Positions 24,862 to 33,671 are shown, counted from the stretch's first letter. The stretch: 42,103 bases of DNA from an uncultured Verrucomicrobiota bacterium (GCA_903873415.1 CAIQOK010000048.1:1-42103); one strand, 5' to 3'. The notes: generated by a model from the letters alone, not told the origin. Made by a program: numbers and translations.

Positions 24862-25560
24862 TCAGTCCGGTCGGAGTGGTTTGGCACGGGGGCCGAAGAG
24901 CGCGGTGCCGATACGGATCAAAGTGGAGCCCTCCTCGATGGCGACTTCAAAGTCCCCGCTCATGCCCATGCTCAGGCAGGGTAGGGGGGCACCCAAGATG
25001 TCTTCACCGCGGTGCTTGAGCTCACGCAGTTGGCGGAACACAGGGCGGAGGGTCTCCGCCATCGGAGACCAAGGCGGCACGGTCATAAGTCCTTGGATTT
25101 CAAGGCTGGGCAGGGCATTGATGCGGGGCAGATCCGCGAGCAACTGATCGGGGGCATAGCCAAACTTACTCGACTCCCCAACAGCGTTGACTTCAAGGAG
25201 CACTTGCAGATGTTTGCCGGCCTGTCCGGCGCGTTTGCTGAGTTCCTCGGCCAGGGCCAGGCTGTCCACGCTCTGGATCATTGAGAACAATCCGACCGCA
25301 TCGCGGCATTTATTGGATTGGAGGTGCCCGATCATGTGCCAGCGGAGTTGGCCGGAGCAGAGGGGGGTTTTCGCCTTGGCCTCCTGAACCTTGTTCTCGC
25401 CGAAAAGGTTCACTCCCAGCCGCGCCGCCTCGTCAACGGCCTCCGGCGGTTGGCCTTTGGTGACGGCCATCAGGGTCACGGAATCGGGGCGGCGGCCGGC
25501 CCGGTCGCAGGCTTGCGCAAGCCGGTGCCGGATCAAACTCAGATTTTTGGAGATGTCCAT
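24862..25560 (-). CDS. yggS: YggS/PROSC-family PLP homeostasis protein
   Basis: A 232-residue alanine-racemase-N-domain protein that carries pyridoxal phosphate and balances free PLP and amino/keto-acid pools. Family hallmarks are VTLMAVTKGQP (PLP Lys35), LGVNLFGENKVQEAKAK, RWHMIGHLQSNKCR, LLEVNAVGESSKFGYAPD, GLMTVPPW, CLSMGMSGDFEVAIEEGSTLIRIGTALFG. I chose the ATG at 25560 because the family starts about ten residues before the RHRLAQAC helix; the frame upstream is not similar. It is divergent from rseP, with 128 bases between. Confidence 0.94.
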   Translation of the reverse strand: MDISKNLSLIRHRLAQACDRAGRRPDSVTLMAVTKGQPPEAVDEAARLGVNLFGENKVQEAKAKTPLCSGQLRWHMIGHLQSNKCRDAVGLFSMIQSVDSLALAEELSKRAGQAGKHLQVLLEVNAVGESSKFGYAPDQLLADLPRINALPSLEIQGLMTVPPWSPMAETLRPVFRQLRELKHRGEDILGAPLPCLSMGMSGDFEVAIEEGSTLIRIGTALFGPRAKPLRPD

Positions 25561-25688
25561 GGCTGGAGGATAGAGAATAACGGGCCGATGGTAAATTGCA
25601 TTGCGCGTGGCCGGCCTCGGCAAAAGATTGCAGCCGGGCCGTTGTCTGGTATAATCACGCATCTGTTGGCTTGTGCCAACCTGAGCTT

Positions 25689-27143
25689 ATGGCGATTTTG
25701 AAATCTATTCTGATCATTCTCGAGGTGCTGCTGCTGTTTAATCTCATCATCGGGGTGCATGAGCTGGGACATTTTCTTGCGGCGCGCTGGCGAGGGTTGC
25801 GGGTGGACCGGTTTGCAATCTGGTTCGGCAAGCCGATCTGGAAACGCACCATCGGCGGCATTGAATACGCCCTTGGATGGGCACCCTTCGGCGGTTATGT
25901 GGCCCTGCCGCAAATGGCCACGATGGAGGCCATCGAGGGCAAAGGCGAAAGTTCCGGACAATCCCTCCCCCCCGTCTCGGCTCTGGATAAAATCATTGTG
26001 GCTCTGGCCGGACCTCTGTTTAGCTTCGGCCTGGCACTTGCCTTTGCCGTCGTGGTCTGGGGTGTGGGAAAGCCTGTCAGCCAATCGGACAAGACGACCA
26101 CCATCGGGTGGGTCGAACCCGAAGGGCCTGCTTGGAAAGCCGGTTTGAGGCCCGGTGACCGGATTGTGGAGATTGACGGGAAAGCGGTCAGCCAGTTTCC
26201 GCCTCCGTCCCAAGACAGCATCACTTGGCGCATCGTCACCAGCGAAGGCACGAATATCGCCCTCAAATACATCCGTAACGGCCAGGAGTCCATGGCCTAC
26301 GCCGTCCCCTACCACCGTCCCACCAAGGTGTTTAAACCCTTCGGCCTGCTCTCCATTCCGATCGAGCGCAAATCCCTCAGGCAAATTCTCATCGCTCCGG
26401 CCACCGAACCGGTGATTGCCGGCGTTGCTTCCAACAGTCCGGCGGCCCTGGCGGGTTTGCGGCCGGGCGACAAAATTGTCGCGATCAATGGGGAGAGGAT
26501 CTTCAGCATTCTGGCGGTTTTACACGCCGAAGACGCCCTGACCAACGGGGCAGCCAACGGGGCGTCCTTGACGATTGAGCGTGGCACCGAGCGGTTCGAG
26601 CGGGTGGTTGCCTCGGAAAAGCCGCTGAAACCGCTCGGAAAGGGACCTTCTCTGGGAATCACGGAATGGCTGGCCAACACCAATGTGCTCGTCTCACACC
26701 CCTCCCCGGCCAGCCAGATCCGCGAAAGTGCCGGGCAGATCTTCGGCACCATCGGCGCTCTCTTTTCCCGTAAATCCGATGTGGGCGTGCAACAGCTGGG
26801 CGGCGCGGTCATGATCATCCGCGTCTACAGCAACCTGTTCGGGAGCGAACACGGCTGGCGTCAGGTGATCTGGTTCAGTGTCGTGCTCAACGTGAATCTT
26901 GCCATGCTCAATCTGGTTCCGCTCCCGGTGCTCGATGGGGGGCATATTCTGCTGGCACTGCTCGAACTGCTGCGCCGACGGCCTGCGAGCGGGAGGATTC
27001 TGCAGTATATCCAGAACGGGTTTGCCGCGTTGCTTATCACCTTCATGGTTTATATAGCCTTTTTTGACACCAGCGACTGGCTGCGAAGCGCCCGCAAGGA
27101 CCGGCAGGACGACCAGCCGATTGTCTTCGCTCCGAAGAAATAA
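25689..27143 (+). CDS. rseP: site-2 intramembrane metalloprotease RseP
   Basis: A 484-residue membrane zinc protease that cleaves transmembrane substrates such as anti-sigma factors and signal-peptide remnants. The zinc motif HELGH is in the first helix (His24, Glu25, His28) and the second motif LNLVPLPVLDGGH near residue 416 supplies the third ligand Asp. Two PDZ-like domains lie between (about 120-200 with GPAWKAGLRPGDRIVEIDG; 235-310 with PAALAGLRPGDKIVAINGE). The length suits the family, and the four membrane helices are at 5-25, 95-115, 390-410 and 445-465. The usual neighbours are dxr upstream and ispG downstream; here ispG follows, 65 bases on, but dxr is absent. Confidence 0.93.
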   Translation: MAILKSILIILEVLLLFNLIIGVHELGHFLAARWRGLRVDRFAIWFGKPIWKRTIGGIEYALGWAPFGGYVALPQMATMEAIEGKGESSGQSLPPVSALDKIIVALAGPLFSFGLALAFAVVVWGVGKPVSQSDKTTTIGWVEPEGPAWKAGLRPGDRIVEIDGKAVSQFPPPSQDSITWRIVTSEGTNIALKYIRNGQESMAYAVPYHRPTKVFKPFGLLSIPIERKSLRQILIAPATEPVIAGVASNSPAALAGLRPGDKIVAINGERIFSILAVLHAEDALTNGAANGASLTIERGTERFERVVASEKPLKPLGKGPSLGITEWLANTNVLVSHPSPASQIRESAGQIFGTIGALFSRKSDVGVQQLGGAVMIIRVYSNLFGSEHGWRQVIWFSVVLNVNLAMLNLVPLPVLDGGHILLALLELLRRRPASGRILQYIQNGFAALLITFMVYIAFFDTSDWLRSARKDRQDDQPIVFAPKK

Positions 27144-27208
27144 CCCCGGCCTGGCTCAGGCCCGTTCCCGCTTGAAATCCGACGCCCAAAACCGGTAGAT
27201 TTCCTCCC

Positions 27209-28990
27209 ATGCGTTACTGCGAATCCCCCTACCTTTTTCAGCGCCGGATCACCCGCCCTGTGGTGATCGGTGATCCGGCCCGCGGCGGCGTCATCGTCGG
27301 AGGCGGACATCCCGTGGTGGTCCAGTCCATGATCACCTGCGACACGATGGATACCGCGGCCTCGGTCCGCCAGACGCTTGACCTGGTGGCGGTCGGCTGC
27401 CAGATCGTGCGTATCACCGCCCCTACGGTGAAGGACGCGGCCAATCTGGAGCACATCGTGGCCCAATTGCGCCGGCAGGGTTGCCAGGTGCCGATCGTGG
27501 CGGACATCCATTTCAAGCCCGACGCGGCTATGGAAGCGGTCAAGTGGGTCGAGGTTATACGGGTCAACCCGGGGAACTACGCCGACTCCAAGAAGTTCGC
27601 CATCAAGGAATATTCCGACGCCCAGTATGATGCCGAGTTGAAGCGGATCGAGGAGAAATTCACTCCGCTGGTGCTCGAATCGCTCCGGCTGGGCCGCGCC
27701 ATGCGCATTGGCACCAATCACGGCTCGCTGTCGGACCGCATCATGAACCGATACGGGGATACGCCTCTTGGAATGGTGGAGAGCGCCCTGGAGTTCGCCC
27801 GGATTTGCAGGAAACAGAATTTCCACAACTTCAAGTTCTCGATGAAATCATCCAACCCGAAGGTGATGATCGAGTGTTACCGACTGCTGGTGGCCCGTCT
27901 GGAACAGGAGGGGCCTGATTGGAATTATCCGATTCATCTGGGCGTCACCGAGGCCGGCGAGGGCGAGGACGGCCGAATTAAGAGCGCCATCGGGATAGGC
28001 TCGCTTCTTTGCGACGGGCTGGGCGACACCATTCGCGTTTCGCTCACGGAGGACAGCCCGCGCGAGATCGAAGTGTGCGGCGATCTGCTGGCGCAGATTC
28101 CCCTCCTTGCCAATGCCGCCGGAGGGATTGCGGACCGCGAATTCGCCTTCGACCCCTTTCATTTTCAGCGGCGCACCACGCCTGAGATTCCGCTGAACGA
28201 CTCGCTGAAGTGCGGCGGGGAACAGCTCCTGCGCGTGGTTGTGACCCGCGCTACCTGGGAAAAGGTGGCTCCCAAGATACGGCCCAAGGATGATGTCAAG
28301 CCGGAGGCGGTTTATGAGGATCTCAATCTTGCGGAACTGGATCCGACAGTGGATTTTGAAATCAATTGCGAAACCCAGTTGGTGACGGTCAAAGATGGTC
28401 TTCATCTTCCGCCGGTCACCGCCTTCCGCCTGCTGGCGGCAAAGCTCAAACGCCTAGGCCGCAACAACCCGATTCTCCTTAAGGACTGCCTCTGCTTTGA
28501 ATCAGCCCCGCTGGAGCCGAAGATCGCATTGCTTCGCGCCTCGGTGGTCATAGGATCGTTGCTGGCCGACGGGATTGGGGACGCGATTCTGGTGCGGGGA
28601 GAGTGCGGCGGCGGTCAATCGCTCCGGCTGGCCTACAACATCCTTCAGGCCGCTGGATGCCGTTCCTTCAAGACGGATTATGTGGCATGCCCCAGCTGCG
28701 GCCGCACCCTGTTCAACCTGCAAACGGTGACGGCCCGCATCAAGGCCAGAACGGAGCATCTTAAGGGGGTTAAAATTGCGATCATGGGATGCATTGTGAA
28801 CGGGCCGGGCGAAATGGCCGATGCGGATTTCGGTTATGTGGGCGGCGCGCCCAATAAAATCAACCTTTACGTGGGCAAGACTCCGATCAAATTCAACATC
28901 CCCGAGGCGGACGCCGTGGAAAGGTTGGTGGATCTCATCAAGGAACACGGCAAGTGGGTGGAACCGGAATTGCAGGAAACAGCCCCCTGA
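27209..28990 (+). CDS. ispG: 4-hydroxy-3-methylbut-2-en-1-yl diphosphate synthase, long (three-domain) form
   Basis: A 593-residue IspG catalysing the penultimate step of the MEP isoprenoid pathway. It is the long type, with an extra middle domain (about 265-460) between the TIM barrel and the iron-sulfur domain, as in chlamydiae, Bacteroidetes and plastids. Seen are VVVQSMITCDTMD, VPIVADIHFKP, VIRVNPGNYAD, LGVTEAGEGEDGRIKSAIGIG, and the 4Fe-4S ligands Cys494, Cys497 (ACPSCGR) and Cys528 plus Glu535 (MGCIVNGPGEM). The start at 27209 gives a normal N-terminus. Co-location with rseP is conserved in many bacteria. Confidence 0.95.
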   Translation: MRYCESPYLFQRRITRPVVIGDPARGGVIVGGGHPVVVQSMITCDTMDTAASVRQTLDLVAVGCQIVRITAPTVKDAANLEHIVAQLRRQGCQVPIVADIHFKPDAAMEAVKWVEVIRVNPGNYADSKKFAIKEYSDAQYDAELKRIEEKFTPLVLESLRLGRAMRIGTNHGSLSDRIMNRYGDTPLGMVESALEFARICRKQNFHNFKFSMKSSNPKVMIECYRLLVARLEQEGPDWNYPIHLGVTEAGEGEDGRIKSAIGIGSLLCDGLGDTIRVSLTEDSPREIEVCGDLLAQIPLLANAAGGIADREFAFDPFHFQRRTTPEIPLNDSLKCGGEQLLRVVVTRATWEKVAPKIRPKDDVKPEAVYEDLNLAELDPTVDFEINCETQLVTVKDGLHLPPVTAFRLLAAKLKRLGRNNPILLKDCLCFESAPLEPKIALLRASVVIGSLLADGIGDAILVRGECGGGQSLRLAYNILQAAGCRSFKTDYVACPSCGRTLFNLQTVTARIKARTEHLKGVKIAIMGCIVNGPGEMADADFGYVGGAPNKINLYVGKTPIKFNIPEADAVERLVDLIKEHGKWVEPELQETAP

Positions 28991-29518
28991 GCAGCCGGGT
29001 GCTGGATGATTTCGAACCATTTCTTCGCATACGGCACCTGGAGGCAGTCTATGGTTTGATCGGGAACTTGATCCGGCCGGGTAATCTCCGAGTTAAAATG
29101 TCTTTGCATGGGGACGCCTGAAGCTGTTTGACGCGGCTTAGCGATGCGCCCCTCCGGGGAAACAATTTGCGGTCGGCTTGACGACTTGAGCTTTATTGCA
29201 TTGCAGCGTTCGTTGCATGCCTCTCCGTTGGATCTATCAACACCTCGCGCCTGCGGCATATGGATGCTCAGCCGTGGCATCCGACGCAGGGACTTCAAAT
29301 ACATATGCGGTTTCCGAAGGGCAGCATCAGATGATGCCATCCGAGGGGGCAGCGCGGGTTGGGCGATTCAGGGGTAACGCACCGGACTGCGTCACAAACG
29401 TCACGGATAAAATCCTGATGTCTGAAGCGGATCGAAAGAGTGAGTGTCGTGAGGGAAAAGTATCCAACCTGCTCGGCCATTTATTCGGAGTAAAAAAGGG
29501 GCTGCCTGTTGGATATGG

Positions 29519-29536
29519 TGTAAAAGTGTGCGACTG
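29519..29536 (+). repeat. copy a of an 18-bp motif TGTARAAGTGTGNGACYG
   Basis: The sequence tgtaaaagtgtgcgactg matches copies at 29935 and 33588 with two differences each, all in the same orientation. Confidence 0.5.
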
Positions 29537-29597
29537 AAACCTTTCTGGTTTCTGGTTGTGCTATTTTGGTAACTCGTGTGAATGCTCTGGTTTTCAA

Positions 29598-29632
29598 GCG
29601 CCGGAGGCGCGGCCTGCCAACAGATTGGCAGG
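29598..29632. other. two adjacent perfect stem-loops
   Basis: The first is gcgcc-gga-ggcgc (29598-29610), the second cctgccaa-caga-ttggcagg (29613-29632), two bases apart. Neither is followed by a T-run. The layout resembles REP-type extragenic palindromes or a structured RNA element. Only one copy was noticed in this window. Confidence 0.45.
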
Positions 29633-29781
29633 ACCAAGAAATATTCCGCAGCCCCATATCCTTGCCGCCTTGCGCTTGGCGTTTGGCTCCTGAGACAGGT
29701 CGCTCCTCTGGAGCTTTGAAGACAAGACTGAAACCGGATCTGGAGGCAAGTGGAGGGATGGAAAGGATGAAATCTGAAAAA

Positions 29782-29803
29782 TAAAAAAGCCGGGCTTTGG
29801 CTT
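29782..29803 (-). terminator. possible terminator of the DUF1549-DUF1501 operon
   Basis: On the minus strand aagcc-(aaagccc)-ggctt is followed by a T-run (complement of 29782-29787). The stem is only 5-6 bp and it lies about 190 bases after the DUF1501 stop, so it is a weak call. Confidence 0.4.
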
Positions 29804-29934
29804 CCCCGATTCGGTTGTATTCACGAAAATTACCATCACTGTTTCTGATGCCCAGTCAGGTTCGCGAGATCGGTGGAATCCGTGTCATACCTTTACCGAA
29901 ATTCACGGGGATTCCCAACCTTCACTCTTCCCGG

Positions 29935-29952
29935 TGTAGAAGTGTGGGACTG
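29935..29952 (+). repeat. copy b of the 18-bp motif
   Basis: The sequence tgtagaagtgtgggactg differs from copy a at two positions. It lies just beyond the 3' end of the minus-strand DUF1501 gene. Confidence 0.5.
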
Positions 29953-29990
29953 AGCCCGTTTGACTGATTGCCTGCTGACCGCAACCTGCT

Positions 29991-31487
29991 TCAACCGAAC
30001 AGGTCCATGACCGGCTTGCCGATCCCGTCGCGGGTCACATAGAAGGGGCGCTTCTCGATTTCATACGCCAGCTTAGGAGAAATTCCCATGGCTTGATAGA
30101 TGCTGGCATGCAAATCCTCGATGACCACCCGGTCCTTGATGGTTTTGCAGGGGCGCTCATCTGCGGTGATTCCATGGACGTGCCCTTTCTTGACACCGCC
30201 CCCGAAGAGCAGCACCGATCCTGCGTCGGTGAAATGCCGGTGCATCCCGTAATGCTTCTCGCTCTCCACCTTCTCTGGAACGTGGACCTGATCGGTCACG
30301 CGCTTGTCCGGCTTGCCTTCAATCATGGCGTCCCGGCTGAACTCGCTGGCCAGCACGATCAGGGTCCGATCCAACAGTCCGCGGGCTTCTAGATCCAATA
30401 CGAGCTGCGCAATGGGTCCGTCGATCTGCTTTTTCATGGAGATCAGGCGGGCATGGCCGTTCTCGTGGGTATCCCAGTTCAGGAATGGGATGTATTCGGT
30501 GGTGACCTCGATGTAGCGGGCGCCGACCTCTGTCAAGCGGCGTGCCAGCAGGCAGCCCAGCCCGAAACGCCCGACCATCTGATTTTCGTATTTGGATCCG
30601 GCGGCATCACGGGCGGCCTCGAACTTCTGGCCGGGCTGGTAGCCGGGCACATATTTGCGCACGCTCTCCAGAGGTTCCAAGGCGAGATCGAATGCTTTAG
30701 CCGCCGGTGAACTCAGGAGACGATGGGCGTTGTCCAGCGATCGGAGCAGAGATTCCTTTTGATAGTCGCTGCCGTGCTCTCCCACCGGGCTGGCGGCAAG
30801 GAGTTTTTTGTAGAACTTGTTTCGATCCTCGAAGCGTCCCGGCGTCATGCCGCCTGGAGGACGCACCGTGTTGGCGGCCTGATCCGGAAATGGAATGTTG
30901 AAGGGCCCGTGTTCGCTCCCGAGAAATCCGGCTGTGGTGAAGGCTTTGAGTTCCTCGCCTTCTCCGTTGTCGAAGCGCTGGCCAATGTTGATGAAGGCTG
31001 GCACCGCCGGGTTCAGAGGGCCGAGCGTGCGCGCCATCACCGCGCCAATATGGGGTGCAGCCACGGTTTGGGGCGGCGCGTAGCCGGTGTGCCACATGAA
31101 TTGATGGCGCGAGTGGAGGATTAATCCCAGATCTCCCGCAGTGTAGCTCCGGATGAGGGTGCCGCGGTCCATCACCGCGGCGGTTTTTTCCAGCCCCTCC
31201 GAAAACCTGATTCCATCCACTGCTGTGGGGATGCTGGGGAATGTGCTCAGAAAGGCGTCCGGTGCCATGCCCTTGGTGAATGGTGTGTAGCGCTTAGGAT
31301 CGAAGGTCTCCGTGCTGGCCATGCCTCCACCCATCCACAGAACGATCACGGTATCGGCACTGGCCTCGAGCTTTTCCAGTTCCGCCGCGGAGGCGCGCCG
31401 CGGATAGCCAGCGGCCAGGGCAGACAGGGTGGCCGCGCTGGCGGTCTTGAGAAAGTCGCGGCGCGACCAGTGGGTTGAGTTGCTCAT
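29991..31487 (-). CDS. DUF1501 protein with Tat signal (second pair)
   Basis: A 498-residue protein with twin-arginine signal SRRDFLKTASAATLSALAAG (Arg9-Arg10). The fold motifs parallel the DUF1501 protein at 17075: TVIVLWMGGGMASTETFDPK, RGTLIRSYTAGDLGLILHSRHQFMWHTG, YIEVTTEYIPFLNWDTHENGH, LLDRTLIVLASEFSRD and VVIEDLHASIYQAMGI. Some usual residues differ: EFSRD replaces EFGRTP, and HSRHQFMWHTG replaces NHDPAHMFMNTG, so this is a distinct subgroup. It starts 10 bases after the DUF1549 gene stop, and the ribosome-binding sequence gagga overlaps that stop codon, so the two genes form an operon. Confidence 0.92.
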   Translation of the reverse strand: MSNSTHWSRRDFLKTASAATLSALAAGYPRRASAAELEKLEASADTVIVLWMGGGMASTETFDPKRYTPFTKGMAPDAFLSTFPSIPTAVDGIRFSEGLEKTAAVMDRGTLIRSYTAGDLGLILHSRHQFMWHTGYAPPQTVAAPHIGAVMARTLGPLNPAVPAFINIGQRFDNGEGEELKAFTTAGFLGSEHGPFNIPFPDQAANTVRPPGGMTPGRFEDRNKFYKKLLAASPVGEHGSDYQKESLLRSLDNAHRLLSSPAAKAFDLALEPLESVRKYVPGYQPGQKFEAARDAAGSKYENQMVGRFGLGCLLARRLTEVGARYIEVTTEYIPFLNWDTHENGHARLISMKKQIDGPIAQLVLDLEARGLLDRTLIVLASEFSRDAMIEGKPDKRVTDQVHVPEKVESEKHYGMHRHFTDAGSVLLFGGGVKKGHVHGITADERPCKTIKDRVVIEDLHASIYQAMGISPKLAYEIEKRPFYVTRDGIGKPVMDLFG

Positions 31488-31497
31488 TTGTTGTTCC

Positions 31498-33432
31498 TCA
31501 GTAGACCAGTTGAAACTCCGGCAGCATGGCCAGCGTCCACAGCAGATCCTCCACGCCAGCCAGGCGGGTAGGGTCGCCGATGATTCGCCGCGCGAGATGC
31601 AATTCTTTGGATGTGGGAGGACGGCTTATGGCTTTACGATAGGCAGTGGTGATCAGCTCATCGGAGGAATGCGGTTTTCTGCTCAAGGCCGCTTCCGCCC
31701 CGCGTCGAATAAGGTCGGCCAGTTCGGATCCGTTGGTGAGTTCCAAGGCCTGCAGCGTGGTGGCGGCCGGAAGGCGCACGGTGACGATCTGTTCCCGGTT
31801 CGGGCGGCCCAGAGCGATCTGCAATTGATCCGCTGCAACCAACACCGAGCGGACGGAGGCGAAATGATTGGTGTGACCGTCCGCCTGATGGAGTGTTGGC
31901 ACCGGGTTAGGATACCAAGCGCCAGTAACGCTCCCGATAGCATCGCGGAATTGTTCCGCAGAAAGGCGACGCACTTCGGGGCCTCGGAACACAAATTTCG
32001 GGTCGGTCTGTTCCGTTGCCGCCACAGCAGGAAGTTGGTAGGCATTCGAAGTCAGCATCACCTCGATCAGGCGCTTTACATCGTAGCCATGGTCTGCCAA
32101 GTCCTCGGCCAGCCAATCCAGCAGGTCGGCGCTCCAAGCAGGCTTTTCCATGTCATCGACCGGTTCCACCAGACCGCGCCCATAAAACTTCTGCCAGAGC
32201 CGGTTGACCAAGGTGCGGGTAAGGCGTCCGTCCTCGCGCCGTGTGATGAGCCGCGCCAGGCTTTCCAGCCTGACTTCCTTGTTGGTGGAGGCCTGCACAT
32301 CCCCCAACTGCTGGTAGATGAATTTAGTCGGCGCGGTCTTGCCGGTGGGCTTGTCGCACAGCACCATTTCAAGGGGGCCATCCGCATACAACCCGGCCAT
32401 TCCATAGGCGTCGGCCAGTGTCCAGTCGTTTATGAAACTGTCGTGGCAGCTGGCGCACTTGAGGTTGATGCCCATGAACACTTGGGAGATGTTCTGCGCC
32501 GCCTGCATGTGGGGTTTCTGGCTCGCGTTGACCACGCCCCGCCAGACAATGCCCTTGGTGAACCCTTCACTGGCGGGAGTCGGGTGAACCAGCTCGGCCA
32601 CAAATTGGTCGTAGGGCTTGTTGGTTTCGAGTGCGGAGTAGAGCCACTGGCTGATGGCCTTGCGACCGCCGTCGATATAGCCGGTGCCTTGATAGTCGTT
32701 GCGAAGGAGGTCATTCCAGAACGACAGCCAGTTCAGCGCGTAATTTACATTGTCTTCCAGCAACCTTCGGACCAGTTGGGCGCGCTTATCCTTATCTGGG
32801 CTGGCCATGAAGGATTCCAGTTCGTCAGTGGGGGGGAGCAGACCAACGATGTCCAGATAGACGCGCCGCGCAAACAACCGGTCATCCACCGGCTTGCCCG
32901 GTTTCACATGGTGTGCCGGATAATAGGGGGCTAGCAATTGGTCAATGGGATTGGCCGTCTTTTCGCCGGTTTTAGGAAGTGCGGGGCGGCGGGGCTTGAG
33001 ATTCAACGGCTCCGCTCTGGCAAAGGATACAGACTCATCCCAGTGCGCCCCCTGATCGATCCAAGCCCGCAGCAGACCGACCTGTTGCCGGGTCAATTTC
33101 GTTCCCTTTTTCGGCATGACTTTGTCGGGATCCACTCCGGCGACCAATTCGATGAGATAGCTTTGAGCGCTTTCCCCTTCAACGACCGCTGGCCCGGTGG
33201 TTCCGCCCTTGAGAAGCGTCTGGCGGGAGTCCATCCGGAAGTCGCCCTTGGCCCGTCCATGGCCATGGCAGTTGATGCAGCGATCCTCCAGAATGGGTTT
33301 GATTTCCTTCTGGAAATCAATCGGACGACTGCCGGGGGGGGGGAGTTGTTGTATCTGCGCGGGAGACAAGGCGGCTGCGGCGTGGAGGCACGCAGCCAGC
33401 ATCAGGCTCAAGGCGGGCGCAAACGATTTCAT
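31498..33432 (-). CDS. PSCyt1-DUF1549-DUF1553 protein (second pair)
   Basis: A 644-residue secreted protein, much shorter than its counterpart at 13979. It has a signal peptide (MKSFAPALSLMLAACLHAAAA), a PSCyt1 haem domain (CINCHGHGRAKGDFRMDSRQTLLKGG, with MPKKGTKLT and LLRAWIDQGAHWDES), a DUF1549 part (RRVYLDIVGLLPPTDELESF, YALNWLSFWNDLLRNDYQGTGYIDGGR, LKCASCHDSFINDW with a second CxxCH), and DUF1553 (LARLITRREDGRLTRTLVNRLWQKF). The middle beta-rich insertion of the larger paralogue is missing. It precedes its DUF1501 partner in the same transcript. No function is established. Confidence 0.92.
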   Translation of the reverse strand: MKSFAPALSLMLAACLHAAAALSPAQIQQLPPPGSRPIDFQKEIKPILEDRCINCHGHGRAKGDFRMDSRQTLLKGGTTGPAVVEGESAQSYLIELVAGVDPDKVMPKKGTKLTRQQVGLLRAWIDQGAHWDESVSFARAEPLNLKPRRPALPKTGEKTANPIDQLLAPYYPAHHVKPGKPVDDRLFARRVYLDIVGLLPPTDELESFMASPDKDKRAQLVRRLLEDNVNYALNWLSFWNDLLRNDYQGTGYIDGGRKAISQWLYSALETNKPYDQFVAELVHPTPASEGFTKGIVWRGVVNASQKPHMQAAQNISQVFMGINLKCASCHDSFINDWTLADAYGMAGLYADGPLEMVLCDKPTGKTAPTKFIYQQLGDVQASTNKEVRLESLARLITRREDGRLTRTLVNRLWQKFYGRGLVEPVDDMEKPAWSADLLDWLAEDLADHGYDVKRLIEVMLTSNAYQLPAVAATEQTDPKFVFRGPEVRRLSAEQFRDAIGSVTGAWYPNPVPTLHQADGHTNHFASVRSVLVAADQLQIALGRPNREQIVTVRLPAATTLQALELTNGSELADLIRRGAEAALSRKPHSSDELITTAYRKAISRPPTSKELHLARRIIGDPTRLAGVEDLLWTLAMLPEFQLVY

Positions 33433-33587
33433 GGATGTAGTATTTAGCCTTGAGCCAGAAAAAGGACAGGCAAAAGTTCGCGATTTTGAAGGAGCCCTTC
33501 AGGGTTCTCATCCTCCGGTGGCTTGCGTCCAGAATTCCCCTGCCAAAATCCCCCGGGCTTTGCCGCAGGGAGTCAGAATGGGCGTGC

Positions 33588-33605
33588 TGTAAAAGTGTGT
33601 GACCG
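33588..33605 (+). repeat. copy c of the 18-bp motif, upstream of the CAZyme operon
   Basis: The sequence tgtaaaagtgtgtgaccg lies eight bases before a TAGAAT hexamer (33614-33619) that could be the -10 of the polysaccharide-deacetylase operon. That position would suit an operator or activator site. Confidence 0.5.
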
Positions 33606-33613
33606 GTTTGGAG

Positions 33614-33619
33614 TAGAAT
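33614..33619 (+). promoter_or_regulatory. candidate -10 element of the CAZyme operon
   Basis: TAGAAT lies 53 bases before the chosen start codon at 33672 and just downstream of motif copy c. No good -35 is seen at 17 bases, which would be usual for an activator-dependent promoter. Confidence 0.35.
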
Positions 33620-33671
33620 AGTGTTGGAGTCACCCAATTCCGCTGTTTATGCTCCTTTGAATGACCAGCCC

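Larger units (their letters stand above)
28991..29990. other. 1-kb intergenic stretch without a supportable gene
   Basis: It lies between ispG and the end of the minus-strand DUF1501 gene, so no promoter is required for a flanking gene. Several open frames under 115 codons occur but show no domain, signal peptide or ribosome-binding site. Structures seen are an 8-bp inverted repeat (tatccaac near 29461 and gttggata near 29509), two adjacent hairpins at 29598-29632, a minus-strand terminator-like hairpin at 29782-29803, and two copies of an 18-bp motif. It could host a small RNA or be decayed sequence. Confidence 0.5.

Noticed and set aside
29144-29784. Short overlapping frames in the 1-kb gap
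   Set aside because: None has a recognisable domain, signal peptide or ribosome-binding site; lengths are those expected by chance in GC-rich DNA.
31429-32934. 501-codon plus-strand frame antisense to the second PSCyt/DUF1501 operon
   Set aside because: It mirrors the codon structure of two well-supported genes on the other strand, as expected for a GC-rich shadow frame.
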